DNA of 64,000 nt from Acanthochromis polyacanthus (Eukaryota > Chordata > Actinopteri > Pomacentridae). The DNA lies in the NCBI RefSeq assembly GCF_021347895.1, contig NC_067135.1, forward strand, positions 3,093,320 through 3,157,319, in the 5' to 3' direction. Below are positions 25,461 through 36,890 of this stretch, in pieces. The position numbers and the translations under genes are program-made. The stretch's first letter is position 1. The number at the start of each line of letters is the position of its first letter. The notes below the pieces were generated by a model that was not told the DNA's origin, made no database searches, and saw nothing but the letters and a program-made list of their open reading frames with translations.

Positions 25461-28149
25461 GAAATGTGGAGTTTAAATCAGGTGTTTGACTGCATTGTAC
25501 CTTAAAACAGGTCTACTAGGGTTCTGGGATGAGGTTTGACAGCATGAAATCAAACCCAAATCTAGTACGAGTCCTAAACCCGTCAAATCCCTGATTGAAT
25601 GTTGTTTGTTAGCTCAAGGACCAATTACCAGACACTAACCTCTACCTAACTAGTCTGCTACCTTGAAGGGTTGTATGGTTTGGATCATAGATTTTTCACC
25701 GATTTAGTCAATACCTGTTAAATAGATCACCTTTGTTTTACCTGAAAAGAAATGTGTTATGTGTTGGATAGTATTGGCTCTTTATTTTTCTCAAAACTAT
25801 TCGAATCCCTGAAAAAAAAAAAGAAGGAGGGAGCATACCTTTTCAGTTGACCTGCTCGTAATTCAAAGACTAATGTGAACTGACACAGAGCCAAAGGGTT
25901 CTAGGTACGCAAATCCCACTCTACTGCATTAGACATGTAAAGATTGTCTTGTTTTTGCCAAATTGAGCTCTTCTTTTTAAGTAGCGACATCTTTAAACTG
26001 ATTGAGTCTGGTTCTAAAACCATCTATTCCTTCATATCAACGCATACCAGACCCAGTAAACCATTTTCCTGTCTGCTGACCCACTTTTCATTTTGCATTC
26101 TGAGATCTGAGACAGCCTCCAAAATGCATAGATTTAACTCCAGGACCCCAAATGAGAAAAACAGGTGTGAAAGGTGAATGTATGGATTCTTTGAGCAGCT
26201 CACAGCCCCTCACTGGTGTTAGTGAGCATGTTTATAGGGATCCTTCATCACGATTTGATGAAGAGGTGGCGCTCTTCGTGTGATCAAGAACAGGGCGTTT
26301 ACAGTTTTAGGGACCGACAGGAATAGCCTTAATCAGTGATAAAAAGGTTTTCAGTAGCTGTCGGTTTACAGAAGGCAAACTGTAAACTCTGATAAAGGAT
26401 GCTGTAAACACTATGTCAGACATACTGGCTCAGAAGACACTGGTTTTCCCCAAGTCTTCCCATGTTTCCTCATGTGGAAACTGCACTTTTCTCTCCACTG
26501 TGCAGGTGTTCAGTTACCACTGAGGCAGAAGAGTGAGGGGCAAGACTCTAATCTGTCTTTCCAGGAGATGGGGTTTGTTTGAATCCAGGTTCCAGTCTTG
26601 CAAAACATAAATATCCGTCTTTAAAAATAATGACGGCAGTACCCAGGAACAACTGGCTTTGGTAATATTTACTTTGACTCCGCAGTCCTGTGGGAATATT
26701 TAGTGAGTTACGGACCTATCCGTTTGGGTGAGAGCGGGGAAAAACAGCAAGCGCATGAAAAGAAATGAAGTCTGATTCTGTGCAGTGAGCATGCAGTTGG
26801 GGTCAGACACAGGTGGTCGCCATAGTAACCAGTCTGCAAAAACCTAATCAGACTGTTATGGAGCGCTTATGTTTTGGACTCCGTCCTTCACGCAGTCTGA
26901 TGTCTTGACACGTCTCTGCGAGTCGGCCAAAAAGAGACTTGAAATAACTTTAGTGAGCGTCCAGCTGACACAGACAGCTGACGTTTCAACGCTAGCGTAC
27001 AGACGGACAGCGTTCTTTCACTCAAACCCAACCACACACATGCTTCTCTGAGGAAGACGAGCCGGGAAGCCTGAGTGAATCTACACCTACATTTCCACAT
27101 GGATGGTCGCTGAGGCTCCACTCAGAGACGGGAGAAGCTTACAGGAGGTGCTCTCTCATTAATGTGTCGTACGCCTGCCAAAAAACACCGATGCCCAGCA
27201 AGACGCCTCCTTTACTTTTTGTTGTTGCTGAGGAGTGGAACAGATGGCGGAGCTGCCCTGCAGAGCTGCATGTGCACAGAGGAAAACTGCTGATGTGAAA
27301 CATTCTATAAGCAAACTACAAAGCCAGACCACAGCTGACCCCCCGTGATACCCTGTACGTTCACCAGCCTCGCCCTCTAATATCTCTTTACAGCTTCCTG
27401 CTGCCCACTGAAACACTTAGTGGTTGCTAAGGCAACGCTGCTGCTCCCTCATTTGGGAACACTTAAAAATTAGTTTGGCAAAAAAATGTTGACTCAAGGC
27501 CTTGTTAGCATTTTCTGGAGCAGGGGAAGCCGCAATCTAACGCTCTGCACCTCACAAAAGGGAGATTTAACACAACTATGACCCACAAGTCTTTAAACTA
27601 ATTTCTTGGTTTGTTCGTTGGGGTTACGACCTTGGCCTTGTTTTTGTGCATTATTGTCACAAAATTCTGCAAAACTGGCACCAATAAATGTATCTAGTAG
27701 AAGCTCCTGTCTTTAGTTTAACCATCAACGGGTTACTATGACACTGAAGAACACTTTAAAATGTGCGTAGGTAATTAGATCCACTTTTTTTATGATTTCT
27801 AGATGGATTTATTGATGTTTATTCACAGCATACAGAAATACTGACACCCAGTGCAACAGTAAGTCATGCTGAAAGTAAAACTGTCAGGACTTTGTGCTCA
27901 GGTTTGATTCCAGGAGAGAGTATGATGTTGGACAGCGAGGCAGCAGTAACGGTTATAAACCTCTATTCAGGGGTAGTACGGTAAACTCTACTTCAAAGGA
28001 GACCTTGACTTGTCGTAAAAATCCCCAGAAAATGTTCTTAGTTGGACCTTGAGCTACAATTTTACTACTGTTTCTAAAATGAGAATAAGGTTTTGGTCTT
28101 GTCTATGTAGAACATGAGGTATTTAGGTTCATGATACACGTTTAGACCA
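25461..28149. other. Intronic stretch, nothing recognised
   Basis: No supported gene, RNA or repeat terminus in about 2.7 kb. Confidence 0.4.
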
Positions 28150-28410
28150 TCAACGGCATGGACTCTTTGTGGTGATTTTCCATGTTTTTGCTGGCATATT
28201 TGAAAGTTTCAGGGTAATTTTGTCTCTTTTTAGGGTGATTTTGCAAGTTTTTTGCGCCGAACTTGAGTTTTTGTCGCCAGTTTTGTGGTAATTTTGGTAC
28301 TTTCTGTGGTGATTTTGGGTGTTTTTCTCAATTTTGCCTCTTTTTGGGGTGATTTTCTGTCTTTCGGGGGTAATTTTGGCCATTTTTATCAAGATTTTCC
28401 AGCTTTTTTA
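28150..28410 (+). repeat. Degenerate T-rich tandem repeat
   Basis: An irregular unit of roughly 25-30 bp built on TTTTTGGGGTGATTTTG recurs about eight times with heavy divergence. On the minus strand it gives a Lys/Thr/Ile-rich open frame (KITPKR-type units), an artefact of the repeat and not a gene. Confidence 0.55.
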
Positions 28411-28589
28411 GTTTAACTTTGAGATGGACTTACTGATATCTGAGAACACAATCTAACCTCTGGTCCATTAAGAAGCCCCCAAGATGAATGCCGTGGATTA
28501 CCCAGTCAACATGCAGGAGTTGAGATTTGCAATGATGCCCTTTAGTTTGTAGGTTAGCAAAGAAGTTTACATGAATGTTCAGAAATAGA

Positions 28590-28790
28590 TTAAAGTGCAA
28601 TCCCTCCAATGGCCACTAGAAGCTGCGTCCAAAAAAAAAAACTTCCATTGACTTTCATTCAAAAAGCCTCAACTTCTCTGTACAAACCCCAGTTTTTAAC
28701 AAGTCATTACGGTCTCAATCGCTCAATCTAACCCCTGTAATAAGAGTGCTGGTAGTCATTTCAGCTGCTCTGCTAATGAGATTTGAAGCA
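28590..28790. repeat. Probable dispersed fish repeat
   Basis: Text such as AATGGCCACTAGAAGCTGCGTCC and CATTACGGTCTCAATCGCT resembles the family also suspected at 4935-5540 and 34734-35010. Boundaries are approximate. Confidence 0.35.
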
Positions 28791-29254
28791 TTATTAAAGG
28801 CTTTGATGTCTGCTCCAACTCCACACTTCTGACGGCTCCATTTCATCTAATCTCAGCAGGTGACATTCTGACTGATGACAATGTGAGCTCACTTTGTAGT
28901 AACTAATCAGACCATCAAAGCACGGTGTCAGGGGAAAAGGAAAATCCCCCGAGTTCATACAAGCTGGAAAAGACAAGTACAGAGAGTAGTGCTTATTTCC
29001 TCTGCTGAACAGTATTCTGGATGAGTGGATCATTGGAGTGACTCTAACTTGTCTATCTAAGCCTCACAGAAAAGGATTATTTATCACAGTTTATTTCAGA
29101 GTGACTTAGTGGATCCTGATTGATATTAGATTTTATAATACTGACATTAAGACCAGTATTTGTGATATATATACATATGTATTCTACAGCTACACTGAAA
29201 GAGGAAGTTAATATTGAGAGTCTAGTTATGCATTATACAAACTAGTTACTGTAA

Positions 29255-29590
29255 AAACACCACTTGACTCCGCACCATCATCAGATCAGCCGAACTGTGC
29301 TGCATGTGCTGCTAATAGATTGTAAACAATGAGATGGAAGCTGCTGGACAAACTATATGATCACATAATTTCTAAATGACACCACTTGACTCCGCACCAT
29401 CATCTGCTCAATGCACTCTGCTGCATGTGCTGCATTCAGCGCTGACAGTATTGTAAATAATAGAGTCGGAGCTGCTGGACAAACTGTGTGATGACACTAT
29501 TTTTAAATTACACCCATGACTCCTCACCATAACATGCTCAGTTTACTCTGCTGCATGTGCTGCAACAAGCACTAATAGCATCTTAAAAGG
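29255..29590. repeat. Three-unit tandem repeat of about 122-131 bp
   Basis: Units start at 29259, 29381 and about 29512 with ACCACTTGACTCCGCACCAT (third copy diverged), and each contains CTCTGCTGCATGTGCTGC-like text and GCTGCTGGACAAACT (absent from the truncated third). The spacings are 122 and about 131 bp. Confidence 0.8.
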
Positions 29591-29847
29591 CAACATGTTT
29601 GGAGGAAAATAAGGTAGATATATAGACTTAATATGAATGTTTTGTGTTGCTTTTAGATGTTTCAAATTAACGCTTTAAGACCTCGGCAACCTTTTTTCTA
29701 ATTGTATTTTTGCAGTATTTTTTTAAAAATTTTTATTAACCTACATATGCCTACATTGTACTGATTTCATTTTGGATTGGAGTATAAAAACAAGATGCAA
29801 CCATAAAATCTGTCCACCCAGACAGTAAATGACACATTTGGAGTTTG

Positions 29848-30014
29848 TACTGTCCTGATCTTTGTGTGATTTTTTTGTATGTTTATCTCTTTTTATATCT
29901 CGATTTTGTGTTTTTATGCCTTGTTGTTTTATGCTTTTGTAAAGCACCTTGTGACTTTTATGCTTTAGAAAGATGCTATATAAATAAAGTTTATTATTAT
30001 TATTATTATTATCT
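29848..30014 (+). repeat. Retroposon 3' tail ending in a TTA microsatellite
   Basis: GTAAAGCACCTTGTGAC...GATGCTATATAAATAAAGTTTATTATTATT is the typical 3' tail of abundant teleost retroposons, followed by (TTA)n to about 30012. It lies in the intron about 135 bp downstream of the exon 1 donor. The family was not determined. Confidence 0.55.
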
Positions 30015-30149
30015 TGACAGGAGACTTAAGAATAAAAGTCCGTCCTCTTTTCATGTCAAAGCTCCCCTGACAGATGCATGGCAGACGGTCTGGACCCCTT
30101 TATCATCTAGTAAATCCTCTAAACTCCTCAGAGAGTGGAGTCACTTCAC

Positions 30150-30460
30150 CTGCCGGTCATGAGCTGGCTCCTGGACGGGCTGCACAGCGGCTGCACGTAG
30201 TAATTCTCCAGTTTCACTCCCTGCGCTGCCAGCCGGTCCAGAGTGGGGGTTTTGATCTCGGAGCCGTGATAGCCCACGTCCCGGAAGCCCTGATCGTCCA
30301 CCAGGATGAAGACGATGTGCGGCTGAGAGCTTCGCTTGTCGAACTCGTTGCCCCGGTTGCGCAGCTCGGCGTTCCAGTTTTCCCACGACATCTGAACGCT
30401 CCACGTCTGAGAAATGATGAAGCCGAGGAACACACTCAGCGGGACCCAGAAGATAAACAT
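30150..30460 (-). CDS. arsj: Arylsulfatase J-like, exon 1 (signal peptide and active-site motif)
   Basis: Encodes residues 1-103 plus two bases of the next codon. Residues 1-22 ([20 protein letters not shown]...) form a hydrophobic signal peptide. [12 protein letters not shown] (48-59) supplies the paired Asp metal ligands D55/D56. CSPSR (93-97) is the sulfatase motif whose Cys93 is oxidised to formylglycine by SUMF1. An in-frame TGA lies two codons before the ATG (30464-30466), so this start is firm; -3 is A. The donor is GGCAG|GTGAAG. With exon 2 the protein is 569 residues, in the usual size range (human ARSI 569, ARSJ 599, from memory). [19 protein letters not shown] favours ARSJ over ARSI. 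Confidence 0.93.
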
Positions 30461-31040
30461 GGTTCAGGAGGATTACTGGACCCGGTTAGTGCTGCTCCGT
30501 GCGTCCGGCGGCGTGTTGCACGTGTTCGGGGGGAACGGCAACACTTGGAAATCGGGTTCGCATCGTGTTCAGTCTTTTTCCTCTCCGACCACACAGTCCT
30601 CTGACAGCTTCGCGGTTTGTGGGCGAGAGTGAAAAAAAAAATCACAGATGGTGCGTCCACGTGGAAATCAAACGCATCTCCTCCAGCTGCAAATGTTCAC
30701 AACTTCACAGAAACCCACGGGGAGGTTTGGTCACCGCATCCAGGCCCATTCCTCCCTCCGCCTGTGGAAGTTTGTGTCAAAAGATGCGCAAAGTTTCCGC
30801 GGCGGAGACGCACAGTGGAGCTGCCGGTGCGCGCAGCGGAGCGCAGATGTCCATCCTGACGCGCCGCGGGGCTTCCATGCTCAGAGCGCACAGACGACTG
30901 ATCCAAACACCGAGTTCCTCTGGAGGAGGAGGAGGCAGGTCCTCCGATCCCTGCAGCTCCCAGCGCTGCACTTCATCGTGGTGCGTTCACTGGCAGCTCG
31001 GAACGCTCTGGAGACGGTGTGGAGAGATGGAGTAAATGCT
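30461..31040 (-). promoter_or_regulatory. arsj: CpG-rich 5' region and likely promoter of the arylsulfatase gene
   Basis: Immediately upstream of the start codon, this stretch is clearly richer in G+C and CG dinucleotides (for example GCGTCCGGCGGCGTG, GACGCGCCGCGGGG) than its surroundings, and the enrichment stops near 31040. It gives rise to long overlapping open frames on both strands that are composition artefacts. The 5' UTR and transcription start are expected here; no TATA box was identified. Confidence 0.5.
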
Positions 31041-34000
31041 GTGTGCCACTGTTCTGCTGTATGTTCAGTGTTGCAACTGGGATTTAGTTAAACTATTAAT
31101 TAATATATAATGTTTTCAAGTACTCTACACTGTAAAAAAAAGTATATATGAATAAAAAAATTGACAAATTAACTGTTACCATACTTATTTTCCCTGTTTT
31201 AAGTAAACTAAAAAACAGCCCTAAACTGTATGAAATGCCCTCATAACAATAAATAAATAAATAAAACATGTAAAGATAATAATTTAATTTTCTTTATAAC
31301 ATTTGGTCAGAAAATTACACTATTTTTTCACAATTTTTAAATCAGAAAAAAATGATTTAAATGACAAATTTAAAGCATCTAAAATAGATATTGTATGGAT
31401 ATTTGCCTTTGTGTGAAAGAAAACATATGTATTAAAGATTTTTAAATGGTTTATATGTTTTCACACATTTTCCCAGTTTTGAAGGTAAAACTGAGTAAAT
31501 TAAAATCAGTATTTTTAACAATTAGCTTGTTTTTCCCGATCCACAGTAAAACTCCTGAACAAACGGGGGGAAAAAAGGTGCTGATTCTATTTCTGATTCA
31601 TCTATTTCACTGATCATCAGCCTCACACACTCACTGAATCCCATCAGTGCCCATCTTTCAACTCCACTGACCTGTTTGCAGTGGAGCTCCTCTTGTTTTT
31701 CTTTTCTGGATTTACACTCGGGGCATTTGATTTATGTGCCGGCCCTGGAGAGGAGGCACGTGAATGACAAAAACAGAGCTGGAGAGATACGTTTCACATC
31801 CTCCTCCTGAAATACAAGTACACAGAGGTTTAGTGATGCATGAAGTGGAGTTTGAATGGACAACCAATCTGAGAATGAGGGCTGCGGGACGGTTAGCCAA
31901 GACGGTCAAATAAAAGAGTGAACAGAGAACTTTTAAGTTAAATGAATTCTCTTTATCCTCCCATCACCTGGAATACCTGGGCCATAGGTCTATAAATCTG
32001 GTGTAATCATCACACTCACTTTGATCTTTGCTGATCTTCACCCACATGAAAGCCCTAAACAGGAGTTAAAGCGAGTCATTATTTCAGGTTTTTACACATT
32101 TCTCACAAGCTCTGCCATGTATTTGTTCCGTCATCTTACCATCATGAACTGAAACCCCTTTTCAGACGCTGAACATTGTGAACTTCATCAGGATTTGATG
32201 GGGCTGTGTGTCTTTTTCAGACATTTTTAACGTTCCTTGCAGGTTTACTCACATTCTTACAGAAAAAGCCACGGCATGGGTGCAAAATGCATGCATCTAA
32301 CACAAAAAATAATGAATTTCCCCCCAAGAAACAAACACTGAAGTTATTTATTTAATGATTTAAAGATGTATTTTGCAGAAAAGAAAATATATAGACCTGG
32401 TTACATGACATAAAATACCAATTTATGTGACATCTCTATAAAAAAAAGAGAGCAAATTGTTGATATATCAAATTTGAAGAAGCCTGTTGATTTGATTTTT
32501 ACATCTATGGAACACTTTGCTAAGAAATATTTGCATTTTAGGTGCAAATGCAGGACTACGCCTGTTCACAACAGGCCCTTAATCCCATGCAAATAGTCCA
32601 TGAAATGCTACAGCCTCCACAATTCAACCAGGAAAGAGGTAGAAAAAGATGCAAAATTTTTTAAAAAAGAACTAAAATCTCTCCCAATCACTTAAATGCA
32701 GTATCAGTTCTAGTATTATCACAGCATGTCGGTGTTTGGTGAAATATGGGAGGAAATTACTTTAAAAATGACAGACATGGTGCATTCGCAGGGGATTAAG
32801 ATCACAGACATTCTCCGTGATTATTGCAAATCACCGTTGGCCCAGAGGTAAAATTAATTCCACACGGATAGGGCTGTAGCTAATAGATGGATAGAGGTGG
32901 AAAACACAAGTAAAAGCTTTGTAAACTAACGGTGAAGTAGCTCCAAATAAGCCCCAGAAAGGTGACAGGTTTGCAGGTATGAATATATTGGAAAGAACTT
33001 AAACGGGTAAATTTAGCCAAAAAAAAGTACTTATGAACAAACAAGTGTTTTAGAAACTGTTTTTCTAAATATCGGGCTTTGAGGGTGTTTGTTGACTCCC
33101 AGGTGATGCAGCAGCAGCGTCTAAGCGGTGCTGACCTAGAAGTGGCCGTGTTAGCCTCAGCTGCTGCTCGTTACATGAACAGGCCTGCTGTGAGCGGCTG
33201 AATCGGTCCGGAGGTGTCTGGGGGACCCGTACAGTGCTGCTGTGAAAGACCCTCACATCCCATAACGCTCAGGGTGCTGGAGGTGCACAGCGAAAACACA
33301 CCCAATAACCCAGCGGTGTGGAGACGGGCATAAATTCCCTGCTTAGAAAACAAAGTTGACAGATCGCAGCGTCCAGAGCAAACAGCATGAAGGAGAGAGT
33401 CTCCAGCGTGTCTCTGCGTGCTACCAGCATGAGCATCATTTAACGAATCCTTCCAGCGCTCGGTGGAATGAAATGCTCGTTTCCTTCCACTTCTCTGGGA
33501 TGGGAAATGAGTCGAATCCAGCTGACAAAATGAGAGCTCAGCGTTGCAGGAGACTTCTACTTCCTTAGTCATGCTGCTGCAGAGAAATCATTCAGAAACA
33601 ATTTGGCCCACTTCAAGACATGACCTCAAGCTCTCTGACATCCTCTAGGAGCTGGGTGAGCTCATCATAAATCACCACTCGTTTCCACAGTCCTCCATTA
33701 ACGGTACTGGAGGAGCCAGCCATGGATTTAGTGAGGGCATGTAAAACTCCCAGAGGCGCTCAGACCCGGAGATGCCAGGCCCCCCTATTCCAAGAAACCC
33801 TTTGTTTTTGTGGATGGTTTCATAAAACAGCGGGAAAGTGCCCGCAGAGATGGCTGCCAAACCCCCACCTTCTCCTTCTGCTGCCCACGCTGTGCTCACA
33901 TCCAACCTGGCAGGACGCTGAGAGGTAATGCTCAGGCCTCTGGGTGCATACCTGGGAGCTATCCTCCACTGTAAACGCTTTGTTTTTGGGCAGCCATTAG

Positions 34001-34149
34001 ATGGGCTGGTGGGGGGGGGGGGGGCAGTCTAATTAAATTCCAGACATAATTATTTAAAAGGGATCTTTTTTATACTATGTGGAACCGTGTCGGGTTACTA
34101 CAGAATGAAGACTTTTTTTTTCAGGTCTGGTAATTTTTGGTAAAGAACA
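31041..34149. other. Upstream intergenic stretch, nothing recognised
   Basis: AT-rich at 31100-31560, then mixed. A poly-G run lies near 34010-34024. There is no supported gene or repeat terminus. Confidence 0.4.
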
Positions 34150-34389
34150 TACCGGAAAACGGGGCTATAAGGGACAGCGGGGTAATAAGGGACATTTTTC
34201 CAGAAAATGTTTTAAATGTAATTCTGCGGTTTTTATGTTGAGCAGGATGCGGTTTTGTGTTGTTTTTTATCAATTATCCATGAATTCTTAAAGAAATCTA
34301 GGTAAAAACCGCAGAATTACATTTAAAACATTTTCCGGAAAAATGTTCCTTATTACCCCGCTGTCCCTTATAGCCCCGTTTTACGGTAT
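34150..34389. mobile_element. 240-bp fold-back MITE with about 88-bp inverted repeats
   Basis: The left arm runs ACCGGAAAACGGGGCTATAAG... through GTAATTCTGCGGTTTTTA; the right arm is its inverted copy ending CCCCGTTTTACGGT. Arms match with only a few changes around a spacer of about 65 bp. TA borders both ends. There is no coding capacity. The superfamily is not determined. Confidence 0.85.
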
Positions 34390-34733
34390 TCACAGCAACC
34401 AGATGACAATCAGGACACCTTCATTTTCTTGTAGTGCCACCAGCAGAGCATTAATCTACACTTATCTAGCAATCCAACGTTTTAGCCTCAGCTTCAGCTA
34501 CGCTTAACAAAAGTTGCCATGTGAACTTTAGCTAAGCCTCATACCTGCCATGCTGTTTGCATTTAGCTCACGGTTGTCTAACATGGCTCTTTACATCAGT
34601 TAATGCTGTAATTTGGATCACAAGATATTGTAAGGAGTGCTGAGGTTACAAAACTGCGAGAAGATCTACAGGTCTGCATGAACCATGAACTGTAGTCGAC
34701 TGGAGTGCCTGAAACCTGCATTCTTGTTAACAG

Positions 34734-35010
34734 CCAGCAGGGGGCGACTTATCTGGCTGCAAAAAATAGAAGTCTATGAGAAAACGACCCTACTTCTCAC
34801 TTGATTTATTTTCTCAGTAAGCACTTTTCTAATGAATTTATGTTCTCAATTGCTAGTTCAAAGACGATTTGAGGACAGCATGCTGCTCATTTAGTGAATT
34901 ATGGTCAATTTGAGACAATAATGGTCAAAACCAAAAGACCAAGACTGCGACAACCAACTTCCAAATTCGATGCATGAAAGAAGTGTCCACAAAAGTCCAT
35001 CTTTTATATG
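34734..35010. repeat. Dispersed fish repeat fragment
   Basis: CAGCAGGGGGCGAC...AGAAGTCTATGAGAAAACGACCCTACTTCTCACTTGATTTATT is a phrase I recognise from an abundant teleost repeat. The ends are not defined and the class is unknown to me. Confidence 0.5.
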
Positions 35011-36070
35011 CAATCCATGGGAACATAGAAGAGAGATGACTAAAGCTAGCTATGCTTTGATGAAAAAAAAGAGTGCAGTAGCTTGACATGGGTGCCCAAA
35101 TTGCTAAAGATAAGACTCAATGGGAATAAGCACTAACATTAGCAGGTTAGGCTATAGTTACACTTTACTGACTTGCTGCCTTCTACTTTCTAATACTAGT
35201 AGTGGACAATGCAAAATGTCGAATACTGTAAACTGGGAGATGGTTGACATTGTGCCTGACTGCCCACACTATGAGGGTTTTTACTGAAAATGAAGAAAAA
35301 GATACATGCCATGTTGTCGCTCAATTGTTCCAAACAGAAACACCCACCCTGAGGTTATTTGTTTCAGCAAAAACTGTTTTATCTCCCTCCAGTAAATAAA
35401 AGGGTCATTATTTTTCAATGAATCAAAAAACCAACAAAGTTACATTATATATAGAATTCTGCGTTTCATCAAGAGCTGCAGGTTTCCTTCTGTTTGGAAG
35501 CTACATCTCCGTGTGCCAAGTATGAACTACAGCAACATTTCCATTCATACAAAAAAGAAAAAACCTCCTGCCAGCCAGTGTAGAAGCTTTAATCCTTTTG
35601 GCTGCGTTGGCCGGAGCATGTCAACATTTCCGTACGCTCCTGAAGTTTAAACCCGTGCCGTGGAGTGACCCCAGAGCATAAGAAGAGTCGGAGCTGAAGT
35701 GTTGACATGGAGATTATAGATCACCCACATGACCTGCAGCACTCAGCCGGGTCCAGTTATTGTGTCACACCTTCCAGAAAGTTGGAGCATGTCGACCCTA
35801 CGTAGCTACACTACAGTACCTGGAGATAAACCCCCGATTAGCTGATAAAAGGGGAATGTCAGGTATTTTGAGATTTGATTGTTGAGATGCATTAGTTCTG
35901 GTTTTAGCCCATTTGCTGGTAGCACTAGCCAGCGTGGATAGAAGTTCCACAGGGTTCTATATGCACGAAACAATGTAGTTAGTGCAAAGTCCTACAAAGA
36001 CACTATTAGACGATCTGACAAGAACTAGTTCTAAGCATACAAAGGTTTGAGGTCAAGATACACAGACGAC
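35011..36070. other. Non-coding stretch, nothing recognised
   Basis: Short chance frames only. Confidence 0.4.
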
Positions 36071-36890
36071 ACTGGCATATCATCCAAAAAAGATACTATC
36101 CTAAACATGTTAGTGAATAGTTTCCCATCTCCAGCAGAACTAGACAAGCCCTCAGTAGATGGCAGAACCACGCCCATGCATGACACTCTGTATCAATTTT
36201 GAGCATCCTACGTATATCCCTTTCTATACAAATGATGCAATATGAAAGAAATGTGCTAAGTGACCCCTGTGACCTTGATCTGCTGACCTCCAACTCCACA
36301 ACTGAGCAGGGGACCTTAGACTGATCTTCAGTGCCAAGTTTGATTATCCTGACTTCAGCACTTGCAGAGATATCTCAACGGACATACACACATACATACT
36401 TACCCATCCAGCCAGATACCGAAGCGAATGCAGTAACCCCGCTGACGTACACGTCAGGCGTGGTTAATCAGGACACAATATTGTTCTAGTCATGCTTCTT
36501 GATCTTTGATGACTAATTCTGATATTTCCTTTGGTCTTGACTGTCTTATCAACTCATAAGAAAACTACCTGGGTATTTGTAGCTGGTGTATGTTCCAACA
36601 ACTGCTTGCTAAATTTGTCAGAAACACCCAACAAACTTTAAATACTGGCATTTTATCCTAAAAAGATACGACATGAAACATGTTAGTGAATAATTTCCCA
36701 TCTCCAGCAGACACAGGAAACATTATTATTCATTTCAAGTCATGTTTCTTGATCTTTGATAATTAATTCCATCATTTCCTTTGCTCGTGACTGTCTTGGT
36801 TCTCTACCAACACCTAAGAAAACTACCTGGATATTTCTAGCTGCTCTATGTTCCAACAACTGCTTGCTAAGTCTGTCTGCTTCTCGGTGC
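36071..36890. repeat. Tandem duplication of about 245 bp, first copy carrying an insertion
   Basis: ACTGGCAT...AAACATGTTAGTGAATA...TTTCCCATCTCCAGCAGA occurs at 36071 and again at 36644. The continuation TTGATCTTTGAT...CCAACAACTGCTTGCTAA follows at about 36500 and 36730. The start spacing of 573 bp minus the 329-bp insertion gives a native unit of about 245 bp. The second copy has no insertion and so preserves the empty site. Confidence 0.8.
36140..36468 (-). mobile_element. Helentron/Helitron2-like non-autonomous element, copy 1
   Basis: Read on the minus strand it starts ATTAACCACGCC, then a GACGTGTACGTC hairpin and a short TATG tract. It ends GGCGTGGTTCTGCC, a small hairpin (GCCATC-TACT-GAGGGC) and CTAG. 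The near-terminal inverted AACCACGCC pair, the 3' hairpin and the CTAG end fit a Helentron-associated element (HINE) or Helitron2. The empty site in the neighbouring tandem copy defines both ends within a few bases. It has no coding capacity. Confidence 0.55.

Noticed and set aside
28150..28392. Lys/Thr-rich frame on the minus strand resembling a repetitive protein
   Set aside because: It is the translation of a degenerate T-rich tandem repeat and is not open beyond it.
30074..30604. 176-codon plus-strand frame
   Set aside because: Antisense shadow of arylsulfatase exon 1.
30499..31091. Several overlapping open frames of 147-178 codons on the plus strand
   Set aside because: They come from the stop-poor, CpG-rich 5' region of the arylsulfatase gene, with no domain and no consistent frame.
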